This document shows positions 35,887 to 44,147 of a stretch of DNA of 64,000 nt, piece after piece. How positions within the stretch are numbered: the first letter of the stretch is position 1; each line of letters begins with the position of its first letter. The notes below the pieces were generated by a model. The model did no database searches. It was not told the origin of the DNA and saw only the letters and a program-made list of their open reading frames with translations. Position numbers and translations under genes: made by a program. The stretch is from Bog-257 sp963805985. Its GTDB lineage: Bacteria > Acidobacteriota > Terriglobia > Terriglobales > Acidobacteriaceae. The stretch is from contig CAWDWG010000003.1 in assembly GCA_963805985.1 (NCBI GenBank), positions 248,001 through 312,000 of the forward strand, in the 5' to 3' direction.

Positions 35887-36350
35887 GTTAGCTCCTCGTT
35901 CAGGCGAAATTCGGCGACCTGTGGTGTTCGATTCGGTTAGGGCAGACCTTTCGCGGGAGAGTCGGTCACTGCGAGAGCGGTTGGCCTAATTCTCCTCGTT
36001 CGCCATGGTTTGTCAATGGAAAAGGGACGGGCGAGGCGGCCTGCACATCTCGCCGCGAATGCGGGCTTCAGCCAGTGTGATTGGTTTGTGCCCTGAAGGG
36101 GCTAGGTCATCAAAATTGGAGCTTACCCAGCGCTTCCACGCTGGGCTAATCACTTTCTATGAATCGCAAAGAGCGGCATCGATCGGATTGAACCCATCGC
36201 TTGCATTGAACCCAAAGAAGAGCATTGTGCGGAGGGAGTACAACGAGCGCTGAGCGGTAAGAGAAGCATCGAACAGGATAGGCCGGCTTTCCAACGCAAA
36301 GCTCACAGCTCACAGGCCGCAGCTCACAGCTCAAAGCTCAAAGCTTATGG
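35887..36350. other. Intergenic region with palindromes and a word array, no gene seen
   Basis: This 464-base stretch precedes the metallophosphoesterase start and follows the sensor kinase stop. It has a short palindrome CCCAGCGCTTCCACGCTGGG at 36126-36145, and a word array (agctcac/agctcaa) at 36299-36368 that runs into the last codons of the kinase gene. No credible coding sequence is present. Confidence 0.55.
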
Positions 36351-36368
36351 CTAATCGCTAATTGCTTC
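36299..36368. repeat. Word array (agctcaa and attagc types) overlapping a kinase gene end
   Basis: The array begins with repeats of AGCTCACAGCTC and AAGCTCAAAGC, then changes to CTAATCGCTAATTGCTTC. The last 18 bases are the reverse complement of the end of gpmI and encode EAISD plus stop of the sensor kinase. Such switching of word type within one array is not seen in the others. Confidence 0.8.
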
Positions 36369-37862
36369 CTCCCTCACCGGCACCGTGAAGTAAAACACCG
36401 ATCCGCTTTCCATCTGCGAGGTCACGCCGATGGCGCCGCCGTGCGCCTCAACAATCGCCTTGGCAATCGCCAATCCCATGCCCGTGCCTTGCACGCGATA
36501 GCGCTGGTCGCGGCCGCGATAAAACTTCTCGAAGATCAGCGACTGCTCCAGATCGTCGATGCCCGGCCCCTGATCGGCTACGCTGATGTTCACCATTCTG
36601 CCGGCGCGTTCCGCCGTCACCGTGATCGGCGACGCCGCGGGCGAGTACTTTGCGGCATTCTCCAGCAACTGCACCAGCACATCCGCGATGCGCTCGCGGT
36701 CCACCAGAATCGGAGGCAAGGTTTCCGGAAGCTGCAGCTTCACATTGCGTCCGGTCAGAACCAGCTTGGATTTCTCCAACGCAGCTTCGACGACCTCACT
36801 CACGGCGTGCGGCTCGCGGCGGAGTTCGACTTTTTGCGCGTCCAGTTGCGCCATCTCCGCCGCCTCGCCCACCAGTCGGTTCAGCCGATCGGTTTCTTCG
36901 TTGATGACCGTGAGCAGTTCCTCGCGACTATCCGGATCGATGGGATCCGGCCCCAGCAGCGTCGTGACGGAGAGCTTGATCGCGGTCAACGGCGTGCGAA
37001 ATTCGTGCGTCACGCTGTCCAGCAGTGCCGAGCGTAGCTTCTCGCTCTCGCGTGAGGCCTCGGCGCGGGTCAGCGTCTCCACCGCGTGAGCGCGCTCGAT
37101 GGAAATCGCGATCAGGCTGCCCACCGCTTCCAGGGTCTCGCGCGAAAGGATTGCGCCTTTCAGGCCGAGGCTGCCGACCGATGTCACACCCATCCGCAGC
37201 GGAACGAAACACAATCGCTGTTCCTCGTCGATCACCAGTTCGCCGCGGCCGCTCACCGATTCCATTTGCTCCTCGCTGAGCTCGGGGTGATCCAGCCCGG
37301 TGCGATAGAACTCCTTGCGCTTGGGCAGATACATCGCAGCGGCCGTCAATCCAAAGGCGTCACGCACGAAATGCGGAATGTTGTTCAGCAGCTTCATGAC
37401 ATTGTCGGTCGCCAACAGCTGCTGGCTTAGAAAGTACAGCCGCTCGACTTCCTTGCGGCGGCGGTTCGCATTCTCGGCTTCGCGCCGGGCACGCTCGGAA
37501 AGCCGGCTGGCAACAATCGCGCTGATCAGGAATGCCAGCAGCGCGATCCAGTTCTGCGGTTCGGTAATGGTGAAGGTGTGAACCGGGGGCAGGAAGTAAT
37601 AGTTAAAGACCAGCGTGGCCACCACGGCGGTCGTGGTGGCGATCGTCAATCCCCAACGGCTAGCCAGGCCCAGCACCACCAGCAGGAAGGTCAGCGCGAC
37701 GGTGGTCTGGTTGACCTTCAGCCGCCCATAAACCACAACCACCAGCGAGACCGTGGCCATCGCGATGGCATAGCGAAACAGCAGGGTCTGCAGGTTCTTG
37801 CGCGACAGGGCGGTCTGCCAGCGGGAATGCCCGGCTCCTCTGGCCTGCGGTTGCGCGTCCAC
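36351..37862 (-). CDS. KdpD C-terminal half as a separate sensor histidine kinase
   Basis: A 503-residue kinase matching the KdpD transmitter half: four membrane helices (residues 20-105, DUF4118, with 'LASRWGLTIATTTAVVATLV'), a GAF domain, HisKA ('LDSVTHEFRTPLTAIKLSV') and HATPase_c ('LLENAAKYSPAASP', 'VADQGPGIDDLEQSL', 'QGTGMGLAIAKAIVEAHGG'). The N-terminal KdpD sensor domain is absent and is encoded by the divergent gene at 37917-39044. The GTG start at 37862 lies six bases after a TACAAT box, consistent with a leaderless mRNA. No kdpFABC or response regulator is in the window. Confidence 0.85.
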   Translation of the reverse strand: MDAQPQARGAGHSRWQTALSRKNLQTLLFRYAIAMATVSLVVVVYGRLKVNQTTVALTFLLVVLGLASRWGLTIATTTAVVATLVFNYYFLPPVHTFTITEPQNWIALLAFLISAIVASRLSERARREAENANRRRKEVERLYFLSQQLLATDNVMKLLNNIPHFVRDAFGLTAAAMYLPKRKEFYRTGLDHPELSEEQMESVSGRGELVIDEEQRLCFVPLRMGVTSVGSLGLKGAILSRETLEAVGSLIAISIERAHAVETLTRAEASRESEKLRSALLDSVTHEFRTPLTAIKLSVTTLLGPDPIDPDSREELLTVINEETDRLNRLVGEAAEMAQLDAQKVELRREPHAVSEVVEAALEKSKLVLTGRNVKLQLPETLPPILVDRERIADVLVQLLENAAKYSPAASPITVTAERAGRMVNISVADQGPGIDDLEQSLIFEKFYRGRDQRYRVQGTGMGLAIAKAIVEAHGGAIGVTSQMESGSVFYFTVPVREEAISD

Positions 37863-37916
37863 GGCACGATTGTACAGAATCGACTTTTCATCTCCGCTGC
37901 CGCAGAATAATTGCTC
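37863..37916. promoter_or_regulatory. Divergent promoter region between split KdpD halves
   Basis: Only 54 bases separate the two start codons. A TACAAT box (37869-37874) faces the kinase half and an AATAAT box (37906-37911) faces the sensor half; each lies about six bases from its start codon. Neither gene has a Shine-Dalgarno sequence. This suggests two leaderless transcripts from back-to-back promoters; -35 elements are not clear. Confidence 0.45.
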
Positions 37917-39044
37917 ATGCAGAAAACGCCCGAGCAATGGTTGGAGGAGACCGCGCCCGAGAGGAAAGCCGGCGTCTTCAAGCTGTTTCTCGGCTACGCG
38001 CCGGGTGTCGGCAAGACGTATTCCATGCTGAGCGAGGCCATTCGCCGCCAGAGTCGCGGCGAAGACGTCGTCATCGGCGTGGTGGAAAGTCATGGCCGCC
38101 AGGCGACGAAGGAATTGGCCGGCCGTCTGGAAACCGTTCCGCGCAAGGAACTCAACTACAAAGGCACGAAGTTTTTCGAGATGGACGTCGACGCGATTCT
38201 CGCGCGGCATCCACAAGTTGTGATCATCGACGAGCTGGCCCACACCAACATCGACGGCAGCAAGCATCACAAGCGCTACGAAGACGTTCTCGAGTTGCTC
38301 GAAAACAAGATCGATGTCCTCTCCACGATGAACATTCAGCACCTGGAGAGCGTGACGCCGCTGGTACACAAGATCACCGGCATCATCGTGCGCGAGACGG
38401 TTCCCGACTGGCTGTTGCAACGCGTCGACGAAATCGTGTTGTCGGATGTGACGCCGGAGGCGCTGCAGACGCGCATGCGGCGCGGCGATATCTACCCCAT
38501 GGATCGCGTGGATCGCGCGCTGGGCAGCTTCTTTCGTCCCAGCAATCTCATTGCGCTGCGCGAGATCGCATTGCGCCACGTCGCGCAGGTGGTGGATCGC
38601 AGTCTGGAGCCGTACATCAAGACGGAGATCGATCCCGGCCGTGAGCTGCAGGTGCGCGAGCGCATCGCGGTGGGCACCAGCTCCAATCCCGCTGCGCAGT
38701 ATCTCATCGCCCGGGCCTCGCGCATGGCGCAGGCTGTCAACGGCGAACTGTTCGTGGTTTACGTCGACATCGGTTCTGATGATGACGACCCCGAGCGCCA
38801 ACGGTCGTTGCAGGCCAACTTTCAGTTCGCGGAGAACTTAGGCGCGCAGGTCGTGCGGCTGAAGGGAAAGGACGTCGCGCACGCCATGGCCGAGTTCGTG
38901 CGCGAAAAGCACATCACCCAGGTCATCTTCGGACACTCCGCTACCAGCGGCTGGCGCCGCTACCTGTTTCTCTCCGCGGTTCACCGCTTCCTGCGCGACG
39001 CTCCCGCCGTCGATGTTCACATCGTGAAGCAACAAGTGGACTGA
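37917..39044 (+). CDS. kdpD: KdpD N-terminal sensor half as a separate protein
   Basis: A 375-residue protein containing only the cytosolic KdpD sensor domain (residues 15-225: 'GVFKLFLGYAPGVGKTYSML' with the Walker A motif, 'VVIIDELAHTNIDGSKHHKR', 'STMNIQHLESVTPLVHKITG') and a universal-stress-like nucleotide-binding domain ('VFGHSATSGWRRYLF'-type end). In E. coli these precede the membrane and kinase parts in one polypeptide. Here they are a separate divergent gene, so the sensor must act in trans on the kinase at 36351-37862, or on K+ sensing elsewhere. Confidence 0.9.
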   Translation: MQKTPEQWLEETAPERKAGVFKLFLGYAPGVGKTYSMLSEAIRRQSRGEDVVIGVVESHGRQATKELAGRLETVPRKELNYKGTKFFEMDVDAILARHPQVVIIDELAHTNIDGSKHHKRYEDVLELLENKIDVLSTMNIQHLESVTPLVHKITGIIVRETVPDWLLQRVDEIVLSDVTPEALQTRMRRGDIYPMDRVDRALGSFFRPSNLIALREIALRHVAQVVDRSLEPYIKTEIDPGRELQVRERIAVGTSSNPAAQYLIARASRMAQAVNGELFVVYVDIGSDDDDPERQRSLQANFQFAENLGAQVVRLKGKDVAHAMAEFVREKHITQVIFGHSATSGWRRYLFLSAVHRFLRDAPAVDVHIVKQQVD

Positions 39045-39063
39045 CAAACCCAGTTTCAAGACG

Positions 39064-39097
39064 CAGTTTCGAGTTTCGAGTTTCAAGTTTCAAAACC
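39064..39097. repeat. Left inverted-repeat arm (34 bp) of the S23 element
   Basis: Exact reverse complement of 39545-39578, built from GTTTCGA and GTTTCAA words. It begins 20 bases after the KdpD sensor stop codon. Weaker copies of the words continue to 39126. Confidence 0.92.
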
Positions 39098-39127
39098 GAG
39101 CTTCTAAACCCAGTCTCGAGTTTCCCA

Positions 39128-39481
39128 TCACGCCAATGATTTTATGAGGCCGTTCAGGATGTGCAGTAGCTCCTCGGTCATGCCCAAAAGCGAATGAGCA
39201 GTCTCAGCGCTGATGAATTCGAGGTCTGCGGCGATCTGCAACTGCGTTTGAAGTTCCAGGGCGGAGCCGCGGTAAACGGCAACGAACTGTCTGAACTCCT
39301 TCTTCGACAACCGCCCCTGTCCCTCGGCAATGTTGCATGGAATCGACACCGCCGAACGTCGCATTTGCGACGTCAGTCCAAATAATTCCTCCCTCGGAAA
39401 TGAACGCGTCTCGACATAGATCCGCTTCACCAGCGCCATGCTCTTTTGCCACGAGATAAGATCGCGATATGAATGTGACAT
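39128..39481 (-). CDS. Four-helix-bundle protein (S23/23S rRNA intervening-sequence family)
   Basis: A 117-residue protein of the 23S rRNA IVS/avd-like four-helix family: 'LISWQKSMALVKRIYVETRS', 'GLTSQMRRSAVSIPCNIAEG', then 'FVAVYRGSALELQTQLQIAA'. Free-standing family members are common in environmental bacteria; some sit inside 23S rRNA genes, some serve diversity-generating retroelements. Here the gene is enclosed by perfect 34-bp inverted repeats, and there is no rRNA or reverse transcriptase nearby. It uses a weak ribosome-binding site. The biochemical function is unknown; a basic surface suggests nucleic-acid binding. Confidence 0.88.
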   Translation of the reverse strand: MSHSYRDLISWQKSMALVKRIYVETRSFPREELFGLTSQMRRSAVSIPCNIAEGQGRLSKKEFRQFVAVYRGSALELQTQLQIAADLEFISAETAHSLLGMTEELLHILNGLIKSLA

Positions 39482-39544
39482 AGCTGGGTCTCATTTCACG
39501 TCTCAAATTTTCAAGTTTCACGTAAAACCAGCCCAGCCGAACCA

Positions 39545-39578
39545 GGTTTTGAAACTTGAAACTCGAAACTCGAAACTG
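39545..39578. repeat. Right inverted-repeat arm (34 bp) of the S23 element
   Basis: Exact reverse complement of 39064-39097. It ends five bases before the stop codon of the neighbouring lipoprotein gene. A weaker word array (39484-39520) lies just inside it, upstream of the S23 start. Confidence 0.92.
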
Positions 39579-39583
39579 GTTCG

Positions 39584-40231
39584 TTACTTTTTCGCCAGCG
39601 CGTCGGACAGCAGGTGGGCCTTGGTGGCGAGATTGTAAGCGCGCTCGAAATCGCCTTCCTTGGTCGCGTTGCGCGACTGGCCAAGGTAGGAGCGGATCTG
39701 GTTCACAATCTCTTCTTCGTCGTGCGACAGCGTGCGGGTCAAGCCATTCAGCGTCTTCTCGGTTTCGTCGAGCAGTTGCGTGGTCGTCTGTTTCTGCTGT
39801 GACAGCGCCGCGCTGTTGACGTCGGCTCCAATGGCGGTACTGGGTGGCGCTTCCCCAGCGGGATTCGCCGGCGGATGAGCCACTGCCATGGTAGTGTTCC
39901 CGCTGTTGGCGGGCGCGGAGGTTCCCGGCGCCGCGGTGTTGCCCTGCGCCGTGGTCGCTGGCGGGGGCGTCGTTGTGGGATTCTTCTTCTTGTGGTGTTG
40001 TGCGGGCTTCGGTTTGGCCGGCTCCGGAGGCGGTTCCTCCCGTTTGGGTTGCGGCGGTGGAGGCGGAGGCGGCGTCTCTTCCGAAATCTCAGGCGGCAGC
40101 GTCGAAGGAATAGTATCGACCGGCGCCTTCGCCTGCGTCGGCAGCTGGGAGGGCTTCTTGGAGCATCCCGAGCCATACAGCAGCAGCACCGACACTACGA
40201 CGTAAGCGATGATTTGGCGCAAGGGTCTCAT
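39584..40231 (-). CDS. Proline-rich lipoprotein
   Basis: A 215-residue protein with a lipobox at 'LLLYGSGC' (Cys about residue 23), then a long Pro/Lys/Glu-rich segment ('EETPPPPPPPQPKREEPPPE'), a Thr/Ala region, and a C-terminal helical part ('QLLDETEKTLNGLTRTLSHD', 'IRSYLGQSRNATKEGDFERA') that looks like one TPR-like helix pair. It is likely to be an envelope protein spanning the periplasm. No catalytic residues were identified. Confidence 0.75.
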   Translation of the reverse strand: MRPLRQIIAYVVVSVLLLYGSGCSKKPSQLPTQAKAPVDTIPSTLPPEISEETPPPPPPPQPKREEPPPEPAKPKPAQHHKKKNPTTTPPPATTAQGNTAAPGTSAPANSGNTTMAVAHPPANPAGEAPPSTAIGADVNSAALSQQKQTTTQLLDETEKTLNGLTRTLSHDEEEIVNQIRSYLGQSRNATKEGDFERAYNLATKAHLLSDALAKK

Positions 40232-40374
40232 TTAGCAGGTCTATCGCCCTGCGGTTGCGCATGATTCGTCAGCCGTGGCGAAGCCGGCGTACGCAACCTT
40301 TGCTCCCATCATAAACACCGCAAGCGAAAAGTACAGTGACAGGTGGAGTGGCGCCAAATTGCCTGGGGCGCAAT

Positions 40375-42255
40375 TCACGTTCGTGTTATCGCTTCTGCCG
40401 GTTCGTGCTGCTTCGCCTCGATCAAAGGCAATAGCAGCCGGAAGGTTGTGCCACGACCAACTTCCGTCTCAAAGTTCAGCGCTCCGTTGTGGAGCTGCAG
40501 AACGCGATAACTCATCGCCAGACCGATCCCACTGCCGGTTTTCTTGGTTGTGAAATAGAGGTTGAAGACCTTGTCCTGAACCTCGGGGGGAATTCCGCCT
40601 CCCTGGTCCTTGACTTCAATGGTTGCTGCCGAGTCCTGTTGCCGTGTCGAGATGTTGAGTGCACCGCCGTTACTCATGGACTGCACTCCGTTGAGGACCA
40701 CGTTCAAGAGAGCCTGTTTGATCAAGTCGGCATCAGCGCGCACCAGTAACGGGTCCTTGCCGAGTTGTGTCTTGATCTCCACGCCTTGCTTGGCCGCTTC
40801 GGGTGAGGCCAGCGAAGCAACGTCTTCGATCAGCCGGCGCAGGTCAAAGTCGCTGAGCCGCAACTCCACCGGACGGTTGAAATCCACCAGCATCTCCACC
40901 ACGCGATCGAGGCGGTGAATTTCGCGCCCGATGACGTCCATGTGGCGGAAGGTGTCCGGATCACTCTCGCGCATCTTCTCGCGCAACAATTCCAGGTGCA
41001 CGACGATGGCGTTGATCGGGTTCTTCACTTCATGCGCCACGCCGGAGGTCAATCTGCCGATGGCCGCCAGACGGCGCGAGAGTTCTATCTCGTTTTCGAT
41101 GCGCCGCACCGACTCGGCGTCGCGCATGGTGAGCAGCGCTCCGATTCGCTCGCCGCGCTGGGCAATGAAATCCAGCGCAATCTGAATGCGCCGTCCGTTC
41201 TCCAACTCAATTTCCCGCTGCGGAATCGGCCGATGCAGGGCAAACGAATCCAGCACAATGCGGCCGAGCTTGGTGGCGTCGGTGAACACTTCTTCCACCG
41301 GGTTTCCCAGGATCTCGCCGCGAGGCCGTCCAATGAAACGCTCGGCGGAAGCGCTCACCAGCACGACGTGGGTGTCGCGGGTGAACAGGACCAGTCCGTC
41401 CTGCAGCGCCCCCATGATCTGGTCGAGGTTTTCTTTCAGTGCGCTGAAGACTTCTTTCACGTCGCGAATCTGGCGGCCCAGGCGGTCGATCTTGGTATGG
41501 ACGATGGCGTATTCGTCGGTGCGCCGCGGGTCCGGTTCCGGCGTGATATCGCCCACGCCGGCGGTCATCTGATCAAGCCGGCGGCCGATCGCCTCCAAAG
41601 GCCGCAGCGCGATGTTCGACAAGCCGGCCGCCACCATCAGCGAAACCAGAATCGCGAATACGGAAAAGTACAAAGCGCGACGTAACTGGGGTTGAACTTC
41701 GCTCTCCAGAAACACGGTGGAGACGCCGACGCGAATGTCGCCGAATGGCTGGCCGTCGCGCTGAATGGGAAGATAGAGGTTGTAGACGCGGGGAACGCCA
41801 AACACTACCTTGAGCTGATCGATGAAGCCGCCGTTACGAATCTCCTGAAAATCCTTACGCTGCTCCAGTTGCGTGCCGATGGCGGAGGGATCGGTGTGCA
41901 CGATGGCTCGCCCGTTCACGTCGGCTATGGCGGCGTCGGAGACGGTTGGCGAAAATCCAATGACCGACTGCAGCAGGGTATTCAGTCCGACGTCGGCTTT
42001 CAGGGCTTCTTCCAGCACTTCCTGGATTTGCCGAGGGTCCTTTTCGTTGACCATCGAGCTGCCCACATCGACTCGGCTGGCGCGGCGGGCGCTCTCCTGA
42101 ATCTCTTTGGCGATGAAGTCGGCACTGTCGTAGGCTTCGAAGATGCGCTGGCGCACCATCCGCGACACGTAGAAGTAGGAGAAGATGCCGACGAGGGCAA
42201 CCACCATGCCGCTGATGGAGAGCACCAGCTTTGTCTTTAAGCGTACACGTCCCAT
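40375..42255 (-). CDS. NtrB-like sensor histidine kinase
   Basis: A 626-residue membrane kinase. Helix one at residues 10-30 and a second at about 210-230 enclose a periplasmic sensor (residues 40-195, with 'FSPTVSDAAIADVNGRAIVH'). HAMP ('LSNIALRPLEAIGRRLDQM'), a PAS domain ('LDQIMGALQDGLVLFTRDTH'), HisKA ('TSGVAHEVKNPINAIVVHLE') and HATPase_c ('NVVLNGVQSMSNGG', 'VKDQGGGIPPEV', 'GSGIGLAMSYRV') follow. This order is typical of NtrB/AtoS kinases paired with NtrC-type regulators; none is adjacent. A divergent 79-residue protein with an H-box-like helix starts 222 bases upstream. Confidence 0.9.
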   Translation of the reverse strand: MGRVRLKTKLVLSISGMVVALVGIFSYFYVSRMVRQRIFEAYDSADFIAKEIQESARRASRVDVGSSMVNEKDPRQIQEVLEEALKADVGLNTLLQSVIGFSPTVSDAAIADVNGRAIVHTDPSAIGTQLEQRKDFQEIRNGGFIDQLKVVFGVPRVYNLYLPIQRDGQPFGDIRVGVSTVFLESEVQPQLRRALYFSVFAILVSLMVAAGLSNIALRPLEAIGRRLDQMTAGVGDITPEPDPRRTDEYAIVHTKIDRLGRQIRDVKEVFSALKENLDQIMGALQDGLVLFTRDTHVVLVSASAERFIGRPRGEILGNPVEEVFTDATKLGRIVLDSFALHRPIPQREIELENGRRIQIALDFIAQRGERIGALLTMRDAESVRRIENEIELSRRLAAIGRLTSGVAHEVKNPINAIVVHLELLREKMRESDPDTFRHMDVIGREIHRLDRVVEMLVDFNRPVELRLSDFDLRRLIEDVASLASPEAAKQGVEIKTQLGKDPLLVRADADLIKQALLNVVLNGVQSMSNGGALNISTRQQDSAATIEVKDQGGGIPPEVQDKVFNLYFTTKKTGSGIGLAMSYRVLQLHNGALNFETEVGRGTTFRLLLPLIEAKQHEPAEAITRT

Positions 42256-42477
42256 GGAGACTCGGCGGCCCGAAGTATTGCTGAGATGATAGCAGTCCTG
42301 GCCGCCGCCGAAAACCAGAGATGGCCCCGGCATGATGGCAACCCGCCAATTGTGCTAATGTTCTCGGCGGCATTGCTGCGCCGGACAAGCAACGAAACCG
42401 GCGAATCTCGCGTCTAATGAGCTTCGCCCGTCATTGTTTCCGATTCGTTATTTCGCGGTGGATGTCAGGAGAGCAAC

Positions 42478-42717
42478 GTGGTGCAAACGACCAGCGACGA
42501 GGGCAAGAAGTTGCAGAGCGAAACCGTCAGCAAACTTCGCACCTTGTCCCATGACCTTAGCAATTACATCGAAACTATCATGCAGGCTTCTTATCTTTTG
42601 GGGCAGGCCAAGCTCGACGACAACAACAAGAAGTGGTTGGAGATGGTCGACAAGGCATCCCAGGACGCAGCGCGCATTAACCGCGAGATCCGCGAAATCC
42701 TGCGCTCGCAGAGCTGA
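42478..42717 (+). CDS. Small DHp-like helical protein
   Basis: A 79-residue protein. The GTG at 42478 has AGGAGAG five bases upstream; a second GTG follows directly. The sequence 'KLRTLSHDLSNYIETIMQAS' resembles a histidine-kinase H-box helix (compare SHDLRNPL) and 'EMVDKASQDAARINREIREI' resembles the second DHp helix. No catalytic domain follows, so it is a solitary dimerisation/phospho-acceptor-like module or a look-alike. It lies divergent to a large histidine kinase. Confidence 0.55.
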   Translation: MVQTTSDEGKKLQSETVSKLRTLSHDLSNYIETIMQASYLLGQAKLDDNNKKWLEMVDKASQDAARINREIREILRSQS

Positions 42718-42795
42718 CGCAAGTTCGACGCTGCGGCCTGTTCAACCCATGTCTGGCGGCCGTCACCGGTTCGGCGCCGGCCCGCCAATTTCCTT

Positions 42796-43470
42796 CTACA
42801 TATGCTTCGGCGAGTACTGGGTCAGCAAGTTCACCAGCGGCTTGCCCGCGGGCGTGGTCTGGACTGCGCCATCGCGAACGATCTGGGCTGCCGTCAGTTC
42901 CTTGCCGTACAGGTCCTTGTTGGCACTGTCGTCGGCCGTCATAGAAGCGGTGCCGAGCGACGCGCCAGCGAAGAGCCCTTTGGCCTGCGAATAGGTCAGA
43001 ATGTCGGCCTTCTCGTCATAGGTTTGCGCGCTGGCCGAAGATGGACCGGCGGTCGCGGAGGCGTCTGCCCCCAGCTTCAATTTGCCGGTGAGCGCCTTGC
43101 CGGCCGCTTGCGGATTCATCACCAGCAACACGAAATCGGTTGCGGTTCCACCCAACTGCGCTCCCAGGCTGCCGGTGTCCAGGCTGTACATTGCCGGAGC
43201 GCTCCACGGCCCCGTCATGTTGGATCCCGAGCGGCAAGTCATCACGCCGCGGCCGTAGCTCACGCCCAGGCCGATCCCCACCTTCTTGACGCTGGGAAAC
43301 ACGATGACGCAGTCGGCCTTGTTCAACACGTTCTTGGGGAGTTCCTGCTTGCTGAGAATGGTTTGCAGAACAGCGGTTGAGTCAGCAATTCGCTTCGTTA
43401 GTTTGTCCTCGGCGAGGAGAGGCAACGAAACTACCAGGCAAAGCAACAACACAGCAATCTTTCTGATCAT
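42796..43470 (-). CDS. SYLF/YSC84-domain lipid-binding protein
   Basis: A 224-residue protein with signal peptide 'AVLLLCLVVSLPLLA', a helical lead ('RIADSTAVLQTILSKQELPK') and the YSC84/SYLF core: 'ADCVIVFPSVKKVGIGLGVS', 'YGRGVMTCRSG', 'GAQLGGTATDFVLLVMNPQA', 'KADILTYSQAKGLFAGASLG'. SYLF domains bind phosphoinositides in eukaryotes. In bacteria they are secreted proteins of unknown function. The length is normal. No operon partner is seen. Confidence 0.88.
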   Translation of the reverse strand: MIRKIAVLLLCLVVSLPLLAEDKLTKRIADSTAVLQTILSKQELPKNVLNKADCVIVFPSVKKVGIGLGVSYGRGVMTCRSGSNMTGPWSAPAMYSLDTGSLGAQLGGTATDFVLLVMNPQAAGKALTGKLKLGADASATAGPSSASAQTYDEKADILTYSQAKGLFAGASLGTASMTADDSANKDLYGKELTAAQIVRDGAVQTTPAGKPLVNLLTQYSPKHM

Positions 43471-43601
43471 AAAGAACCTTTCTGCGAGCGTGCTTTGATG
43501 TGACGAAAAACAGCGCAGCCGGACAATAAGGCTACCACAGATAGATTGATCGGGACGCGCGTATCGGCTGCCCGCGCCGGCGAAGCAACCGGCTTGCCGG
43601 C

Positions 43602-44027
43602 CTACGAAACCAGCGTTGCGTCCACGCTAATTTTCGCATTCAAAAGCTTAGATACCGGACATCCCTTTTCTGCGTTTTGTACGGCCTGGTCGAACTTGGC
43701 TTTGTCGGCGCCGGGAATCTTCGCCTTCAGTTCCAGGTGGCTCGCGGTGATGCTGAATCCTGCGTCGGTCTTCTCCAGCGTGACCGTGGCCGTGGTGTCG
43801 AGGCTCTCGGCGGTCATGCCGGCCTCGCCCAACTGCGCCGAAAGCGCCATGGTGAAACAACCGGCGAGAGCCGCGGCAATCAGTTCCTCGGGATTGGTGC
43901 CGACACCGTTTTCGAAACGCGTGCTGAAGGAATATTGCGTTTGGTTCAACACTCCACTCTGGGTAGTAACCGTACCCTTGCCATCCTTCAAACCACCGGA
44001 CCAGTGCGCACTGCCTGTACGTTGCAT
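43602..44027 (-). CDS. osmC: OsmC-family peroxiredoxin
   Basis: A 141-residue protein of the OsmC type: 'HWSGGLKDGKGTVTTQSG', 'TNPEELIAAALAGCFTMALS' with the first catalytic Cys and 'AVQNAEKGCPVSKLLN' with the second. The pair reduces organic hydroperoxides with thiols. A 140-residue length and the SAHWSG start match the OsmC subgroup. The short Gly/Val linker 'RFENGVGTNPEEL' is usual. No regulator such as OhrR is nearby. Confidence 0.93.
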   Translation of the reverse strand: MQRTGSAHWSGGLKDGKGTVTTQSGVLNQTQYSFSTRFENGVGTNPEELIAAALAGCFTMALSAQLGEAGMTAESLDTTATVTLEKTDAGFSITASHLELKAKIPGADKAKFDQAVQNAEKGCPVSKLLNAKISVDATLVS

Positions 44028-44147
44028 ATCGTTCCTCCTGCAATAAAATTGTGCCTCTTCAAATTACACGAACAGCAGGTATCTTGTGTTACAACCGCGG
44101 CCTGGAGAAAGATGTAGAACATCTACCCCCACGCGGTGTAGGCTGGT

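Noticed and set aside
37863..38801. Upstream extension of the kinase gene by about 310 residues
   Set aside because: The extension is the complement of the KdpD sensor gene, which has conserved motifs on the other strand.
39128..39481. Diversity-generating retroelement (S23-like avd gene)
   Set aside because: No reverse transcriptase, template repeat or variable repeat is visible in the window near the gene.
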